Positions 57,401 to 64,000 of a DNA stretch of 64,000 nucleotides are shown piece by piece. Under the pieces are notes generated by a model that ran no database searches, was not told the DNA's origin, and saw nothing but the letters and a program-made list of their open reading frames with translations. The stretch spans positions 2,202,009 to 2,266,008 of the forward strand of contig CM043791.1 in the NCBI GenBank assembly GCA_023974075.1, written 5' to 3'. This DNA comes from Chaenocephalus aceratus (taxonomy: Eukaryota > Chordata > Actinopteri > Perciformes > Channichthyidae). Every line of letters begins with the position of its first letter. Within the stretch, counting starts at the first letter, position 1. The translations under genes and the position numbers were made by a program.

Positions 57401-58989
57401 TAAAATTACTTTTTTTAAATAGGAATATGTAGAAATGGAACAAATATTCAATCTTCAGAAAAGTTCTTAACCAATGTCTATCTGGTGACTAGCCAACATA
57501 TTTTAAAATGTCAGATGTATAAAAATAAGCCTAAATACTCCCTTACCATCAAAGTCCAAATCTAGACACAAGGTGAACAGTTTTGGTAACGGACAATTTA
57601 ATCTAAAACAAAACAAAATTGGACTTGTGTCCTTGTTATTTGTTCTTCAAAATACATTAGCAAATACCCTGCGAAGTATTCGCAACCTAACTAACCCTCC
57701 CCAGGATATGAAATCCATTAATCCCTTTACTCATAGTTAGTTTATATGTCTAAATTATTATGTGTGACATAATAATCAGATGTCTTGTTTGTCAACCAAG
57801 AATATTAAACTTTAATCTTTTCAGCATTCCAGACCATCGTTTAAACAATCAGCCTCCCTTCTCAAACACTAATGTTATTGTTGTACACCACCCTCTGGAA
57901 AACTCTTGCACAGTTATGCTGTCAAATCATCGCATATTTTCCTCAGAGTCTGAACCGTCTGAGACCAGCCTGTCTCAAGATCTTGTCACAATGTGAACAG
58001 TCAGTAATGCGTTGTCCTCTGCAGCTGTTTCCAATTGGATCAATGAAACTCTTGTTTTGCACTGGGATGTCCTGAGGGGGAAGGCACCTCTGGATCAATG
58101 TGCTACAATCAGCAGACACACGTCCTCTGCACAGCAGGAATCCCCCAAAACTGCTGTTCCTCTTCCCACCACTGTTGCCTTGGCAACGAGGTACACGCAA
58201 AATGTCAAACCCTCCTCAGATGCGTTCTTTGCACGGTTCTTCTGTTTCTGTAGTGAGCAACTCTTCACCAACACACTGATTCAGAGTACAACCCAAAGGT
58301 GGCGCACAACTTTCCAGTGCCGCTGTAAATCACAATAAATCAGCAACTGGAGATAAACTCAATTTAAATCTCTCCCCCAAAGGGTTACAAAATAAAACGG
58401 CTGAGTGTCTATATGGTCAGGAATGCTGAAACATGTGAATGTTAAAACAAACCAATGGCAGTAGTCTACCCGGATTCTTTACTCCATTAAAAGTAGTAAA
58501 ACCACATTGTAAAATCTCTTTTGTCTAGTTGAAGTCCTGCTTACTTCATCTTTAAAATCTTCTTTAATTTGAAACCAAAAAAGGTCTCCCTTCTCCACCA
58601 TGATCCTATCTCTACATCCAAGTCCATACAAACTGATGATTAATCTTTAGAAACCATGAGGAATGACTCATAACACACTATTCTCCCTTACTTCAGTTCT
58701 AAACCAAATGAGCCAGACAGGAAACCCCCTTTAACCACTTGCTTATTCTATTCTCTTTGAAATTGTTTATCTAAGTTGTGTTACAGTACAGAGGCATTAT
58801 GGCCGGCATATTGCTGTTGGGGAACACACTAAGCCTGGGGTTAAGACTCCAATTAATGCAGGTTACCAGAGTTGCATTATGGCAGCGCCCGCACTCACAG
58901 AAGAGCGCGTGGCGGTGCGTTCAGGGACCTTAGTAGAACGCACTACTCCTATGAGGACTCCGATTAATGATGTTCACCGTAACGGTACG

Positions 58990-61185
58990 TCCACACAGCA
59001 GCTTCAGAAGAATCTTCCACCGCTTCCAACGCTTCTCTGCCCATTGACTTTGAATGGGGATGACGTCACTTTGCCTCGCTTTTCGCCGAACTGCATTGTG
59101 GGGGAGCGAAGCGAAGATTTCCAGGATGTCCAGGATTTCCAGGATTCCAAAGTTGAGCAATGTTCAACTTTTGAAGCCGAGCTGGAAGCGCCAGCCAATC
59201 AAACACGTTTATGCAAATCTGACAGTAGAAGCGCTAGCCAATCAAACCACGTGTAAGCAGGGAGAACCAGACCGCAGTTCATTTCCTCATATTCCAAATG
59301 AGAAATTACGGTTCGCCTGTTTGGGGAGTTTATATATATTGCTCGCATAAAATCCCCGGGGTTTTTTGCTTTGTATGCGGGGGCGGGAGATTCATGTGAT
59401 TGGTTGTTGGGCTCTGGTTCTTCACTGTTTCAGCCGCAGCGGAGCCGGCTCTAAACACCGAAAACCGGTTCTTAGCTGACCCCACTTGGCTGCCCGGCAA
59501 GAACCAAGAACCACGCTCACGTCGGAGGGAGGCGAGATTAACCTGAGCAATAACAGTTTATGGTGAGTAGCCTACGGCAAATGAAAGTTGTAACAAGCAG
59601 TAGCGCTGAGCGCACTTTATAAAGTCAGACAACACTAACCAGGCTTCGTGTGATTCTGTTTATTTGTACCTTACTTTGACCATCCGTTCACTGTTATTGA
59701 TCATTGTGGAGAGCAGGCAGACGTGTTGTTTTGTATTATAGCAGCTATCAGATGGAATCAATACATGGGCTGCACAGGTTGTGCTGTCGGACTATCACAA
59801 ATAGAATCATAATGAAAAATACGCCGGTAAAATGTGTCTGTAGAAAACGGCTTATGCCACAATAGGATAGCAACAAGTAGTCAAGATAGTGAGATTAGCT
59901 TCGGTTGCTGTTGCATAACTGTGGTTAACTCAGCCGTCTCTCGCGTTCGCTTGGTCATATCAGCAGCTCTTCATTTTTGAGTGCGAGATTAATAGCACCT
60001 TTACGGTAATCGCTGTACAAGAGTACTGCTTTATTTGCTATACAAAGGATTTTTAACCATAAGTGTTTCAATATGTATTGTGTACTATACTGATAATAAC
60101 GACACACTCTATCTTACTCTCACGTACTTTACTTTAATGTTCCACAAGATACAATGCAACATCCTAGTCGTGCCTGGTCCCTCGGCTCCAAGCCCCCAGG
60201 AAGTGCGCCGGACTCAGATGAAAATATTCGTGCTGGCCAAACGGCGGTACTACACTTCCGTTTGGTTGCCAGGCCCGGAAACACTTTTTCCCATTGACAT
60301 ACATGGGGAAAGAGTGGTCTGTAAATCATTGGATAATTTTTTTTAAACTAAATAAACTACCCAGTATGAACACTTGTATAGCCCTTATTAAAAACATTCG
60401 TTCCTGAAGTTGTAAAAATGTGCTAATAACGTTATTCTGAGAGTTATTTCCCTCTGCATTATGAACGTGCATCTAACCCACGGGACCGCGCCGCGCGGCA
60501 CGTTCATGTGATGTGACGTGTTCAGTACTACATGAGTACCCATGGATGCACAATAAGAACGGACCCATATCGCCTTACTGCCATCACACGGAGCTGTAAT
60601 AATGGATATATTGCACATGTTTGCTGTAATTCATCATTTGTAAAATATTATACTACATGGGCTGTATGATGTAAATCTTTTATTAAAGTTAATATTACCG
60701 ACATAGATTAACCTCCCTGAAGCTTCTTATTGCACTTGCAATATACCATTAAAGGAGTTGAATGTTGCTGTTTGCTATTACTATAATACCACGCAGGGAT
60801 AAGCCAGAGTTTACAACCTTTGCATGTGGGCACAACACGTTTTGACCCAGATTAATTAGCTATACCATATGATATCGCCCGAAGGAAGTCGTCATATTTA
60901 TACATATATAAATAAAGATATGTGTCAAAGCTCTAATCAAATTAACAGTTGTATTAATTATACTTGTATATGTATATATGTATACAGTCTGTGTTATATA
61001 TTTTATATATATCCTCATGCGCCAATGAGCAACTCTCATAGGAATGAATGAGGCCCCGCCTTCCACGCTGTATCCAGTTCTTATTATACATCCATGCTCG
61101 GCTCCTGTCGTCCCCCCGGGCCAGCTGTGCATCAACAAAAATGTCCCCCTGGCAAACGTATATTGCAACATGTTCCCTTTTTTTA
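58990..61185. other. Intergenic DNA, MITE-like fragments only
   Basis: No gene supported. 58985-59250 (CGTCCACACAGC, GCGAAGCGAAG) and 59380-59520 (GTTCTTCACTG, AAAACCGGTTCTTAGC) look like small transposon pieces with ends unresolved. A weak inverted repeat GAACGTGC/GGCACGTTC lies at about 60464-60506. Confidence 0.45.
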
Positions 61186-61189
61186 AATT

Positions 61190-64000
61190 CAATTTTATTT
61201 TTGTATTCAATTTTTTATTCAATTCAATTCAAAACCAGGTAAAATCCCATTGAGATCAATTATCTCTTTTTCAAGGGAGACCTGCAGCAGTAGGTTCCAC
61301 AAGAAGACATAATAAAAACATAAACAACAGAACAACAAAAGGACATCATACAGCAAAATGTACAGGAATTACAATTTACATATTTAACCACATGTACAGG
61401 TACCAACAGCATCTGATTTTGTAGCATCCAACCGAGCTTTAAACACATGTAGTGGTACTAGCTTGGTAATTTTCCATTATTTTTGCAGACTGTTCCATGT
61501 TAGTGGAGCTGCACATCTAAAAGCTTTCTTCCCTAAGACAGTCCTAGCACTTGGCACATTTAATAAAACCACAGCATGCGATCTCAGGCAGTAAGTACTT
61601 TCAATTCGCAGAGAGATCAGAGAGCAGATATAAGATGGTAGTTTATCCAACATGGCTTTGTAAATGAAAAAGTACCAGTGACTGAGCCTCCGAACAGTAA
61701 GTGATGGCAAAACCGCCTTGGTATACAGGGTACAGTGATGCGGAAGTGCTTTACAATTTGTTAAAAATCTCAGTGCACTGTGATACGCAGCATCTAACTT
61801 GCTCAGGTAATTGGCAGGTGCATTCATATATAACAAATCACCATAGTCCAGCACAGGTCAAAAGGTCACAGTGACTAGCCTTTTCCTGGCCTCAAGCGAG
61901 AAACAGGACTTATTTCTGTAAAAGAAACCTAGCCTAACCCTCAGCTTTTTAAGCAGGTTATTTACATGAAATGTAAAAGTGAGACAATCATCAAGCCAGA
62001 TACCCAAGTATTTGTAACAGGTAACCACTTCAAGTTGCATTCCTTGCGTAGTTACAATATCCAAAGCAGTCTCCGGTGTATTTTTAGCTTTAGCTTTAGA
62101 AAAGAGCATTACCTTGGTTTTATCCACATTTAAAAGAAGCTTAAGCTCAGAGAGCTGAGTCTGAATAATGTTAAAAACAGCCTGTAATTTAACAACAGCC
62201 TCGTTAATCGAGGGACCTGCACAGTACATAACGGTATCGTCCGCATACAAATGTAAGGTTGCTCCTTCGACATTTTCACCTAAACTATTAATATAGATAG
62301 AGAATAATAGCGGACCTAAAACTGAACCTTGTGGTACACCATTAGTGATGTTTAACCATTCAGAAGACAGCCCATCAAACTGAACACATTGGGACCTTTC
62401 AGAGAGGTAGTTCACAAACCACCCACTGCAAGGCTGGATATGCCAATACTGACCAGCCTCTGCTTCAAAATGCGATGATCGACGGTATCAAAAGCTTTGG
62501 ACAGGTCAACAAATAGAGCTGCACAACTCTGCTTATTATCTAAAATACTCGTAATATCATTCACCACTTTCATTGTGGCAGTGATGGTGCTGTGTTGCTT
62601 TCTGAAGCCTGACTGATGTTTAGACAGGATGTCATTTGTACATAAAAACTCCTTTACTTGTTCACTCACTCGGCGTAGAACCTTAGCCAGAACTGACAAT
62701 TTAGAGATGGGTCTATAATTGTTTAATAAGGTGGCCTCCCCTCCTTTTAGTAAAGGCAGGACATAAGCTGACTTCTATACTTTTGGGATTTTGTTCGTGC
62801 TGAGAGAGAGGTTAAAAAGAGTAGTGAGAGGAGGAGCAATACAATCTGCAGCTATCTTTAAAAAGAAAGGTTCTACGTTGTCCGGACCAGCCGGCTTTTT
62901 AGGATCTAGCTTGGTTAAGACTTCACGAACAACATCAACAGTAAAAGGAGTAAAACTGAAAGGGTTTTCCAGACCACATTGTTCTGTGTCACCGGCTGTG
63001 GTGTTCACAGAAGCAGAGTTAGAAACAGAATGAAATTGAGAGCCACAGGACACAAAATGCTCATTAAAACAATTTAGCATAGTAGCCCTTTCCGATATAG
63101 TGCCAGATGCTGTGGTAAGGCACGGAGGTAGCTCATTACGGATATCACCGGTGGATATCGATTTTATGGCTTTCCAGAATGTTCTAGGGTTGTTCAGGTT
63201 CTTTGTGGTTACTGATAGATAATACTTAGATTTAGCACTTTTGACATGTGAAGTGAATCTATTTCTTAGCTGCCTAAAACGCAGCCATTCTACCTCTGAG
63301 CTTGATTTCCTAGCCTTTGCCCAGGCCTTGTTTCTCTCATGAAGGAGACTGGACAGTTCAGCAGAAAACCAAGGATTGTCTCGTCCCTTTACTCTATATG
63401 TACGCAGGGGTGCATGTCTATCTATAATTTCCATAAAACCAAGATAAAAATAAGACCATGCAGTCTCAACATCAGCACACAAATCGATTTTTCCCCAATC
63501 AAACCCAAACAGATCATGCACAAAACCCTGCTCCACAAAATGTTGTATGTCTCTCTTGATGATAATACGTGGTTTAACCTTTTGGACTTGTGTGTCCCTA
63601 ATTGTGGCTACAACACAGTGGTCACTCAGATCATTCGCAAATACTCCCACAGCTGAGTATTTATAGGGAATATTAGTTAGAATGAGATCAATTAGGGAGG
63701 ATTTATTTGGGGACTTAATATTAGGGCGAGTAGGACTGTCAACAATCTGTGTAACATTTAAAGAGATACAAAGGTTTTTAAAATCCTCTGACACTGCAGT
63801 TAACCAGTCCCAGTTAAAATCTCCAAGTAGCACTATTTCCTTGTAGTCTCGTTGCGATAAAAGATTTGCTAGCGAAGACAAGGAGTCTTTGACAGCTGAG
63901 GGGGGTCTGTAACAGCCCACGACCATGACCTGTTGACCCTTTGCCACTTCTATATTTAAGGCTAAAAATTCAAATTGCTTACTGATAGATTTGGAAACTA
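61190..64000 (-). mobile_element. Non-LTR retrotransposon (LINE), continues past the window
   Basis: It reads leftward from the window edge: endonuclease end, reverse transcriptase, C-terminal domain, then a 3' UTR with GAGATAATTGATCTCAATGG and a TTGAATTGAATTGAAT-like tail near 61190-61230. Layout (APE endonuclease fused to RT) fits the CR1/L2/Rex/Jockey group; clade needs a tree. The element is related to the 3' fragment at 29831-30345. Confidence 0.88.
61477..64000 (-). pseudogene. LINE ORF2: endonuclease-reverse transcriptase with three lesions
   Basis: It nicks target DNA and primes reverse transcription of its own RNA. The frame is open to the right edge. Endonuclease motifs: VVGCYRPP, LGDFNWDW and SDHC. 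RT: DPKKPAGPDN, then after an in-frame TAG at 62775-62777 (a Trp position), NNYRPISKLS, HQSGFRKQHST and FVDLSKAFDTVDH. A one-base frameshift near 62412-62430 follows, then NGVPQGSVLGPLLFSIYIN, the catalytic YADDTVMY, and CYKYLGIWLD. An in-frame TGA at 61858-61860 precedes the C-terminal part (PVLDYGDLLYMNAPANYLSK). Catalytic residues are retained, so decay is recent, but this copy cannot make the full protein. Confidence 0.9.

Larger units (their letters stand above)
53021..58785 (-). mobile_element. 5,765-bp insertion in DIRS copy 2, type undetermined
   Basis: Copy 1 reads GTACAGAGGC without a break here; copy 2 has GTAC at 53017-53020 and again at 58786-58789, a 4-bp duplication around the insert. 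On the minus strand it begins TGTAACACAAC and ends CCTCGCAACA, so it has TG..CA termini, but I see no matching LTRs and only TGT in common between inverted ends. It carries a LIM-gene copy (54448-54929), a 63-bp tandem repeat, copy B of the dispersed repeat (56940-57400) and otherwise AT-rich DNA without polymerase or integrase motifs. Options: a decayed retrovirus-like element, a Ginger- or Crypton-like DNA element, or a compound insertion. Confidence 0.65.
51305..58985 (+). mobile_element. DIRS-type retrotransposon, copy 2 (lacks RT, interrupted)
   Basis: From GTTATATCTCT the sequence follows copy 1 (12387 onward) at very high identity through the TATA box (51442-51449), ORF1 and linker. 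It is interrupted at 53021-58785, then resumes with GAGGCATTATGGCCGGC and ends near 58985, where copy 1 continues toward RT. Relative to copy 1 it has an extra 39 bp in the linker (about 52919-52957) and lacks about 195 bp at the ORF1 end. It has no LTR element at the CATTA site, so it shows that site empty. Confidence 0.87.

Overview
The window reads as repeat-rich intergenic DNA from a teleost fish, probably a percomorph; the species cannot be fixed from sequence alone. The grounds are long TG/CA microsatellites, fish-type DIRS retrotransposons, an L2-type LINE with the characteristic fish 3' tail, and dense hAT, TTAA-target and Harbinger-like DNA transposons. I found no intact host protein gene and no tRNA or rRNA gene. 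Almost everything recognisable is mobile DNA, much of it nested, and many nests are proved by target-site duplications (TSDs) read directly from the sequence.

Layout. 1-12.3 kb holds small DNA transposons (hAT MITE 976-1118, foldback 1393-1793, TTAA MITE 2401-2777, a hAT 5187-6758 inside a second MITE copy, hAT 9548-10797), microsatellites and piggyBac-like fragments. 12.4-19.8 kb is DIRS copy 1, with a gag-like ORF and an RT-RNase H. It is split by a 3.8 kb LTR element (14252-18029) with 387-bp LTRs and a 988-codon proline-rich repeat ORF where gag-pol is expected. 19.8-23.1 kb is a dispersed repeat split by a TTAA transposon that is itself split by a small LTR element with a tRNA-Pro-like primer site. 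23.3-25.5 kb is a hAT inside a hAT. 26.0-27.6 kb is a piggyBac-like element. 29-36.7 kb has hAT ends, a LINE 3' end, a hAT (30427-33012) containing a Harbinger-like element with a MADF exon remnant, and another hAT (33741-36643) containing a TTAA element with a THAP exon. 38.8-47.3 kb has an L2 LINE, two DNA transposons, and a three-level nest: hAT, then a THAP-bearing element, then a solo LTR. 47-51 kb carries the longest TG tracts and several perfect hairpins.

51.3-59 kb is DIRS copy 2, nearly identical to copy 1 in its 5' half but lacking RT. It is interrupted by a 5,765-bp insertion (53021-58785) flanked by a GTAC duplication. That insertion carries an intronless, frame-shifted, zinc-ligand-deficient copy of an Ajuba/LIMD1/WTIP-type LIM gene on the minus strand. 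61.2-64 kb is a LINE on the minus strand (endonuclease plus reverse transcriptase) with three disabling lesions, running off the right edge.

The two DIRS copies act as each other's empty-site control, which dates and delimits both insertions. The most unusual items are the LTR element with a giant proline-rich ORF, the LIM-carrying insertion, and the nests whose removal restores clean target sites.
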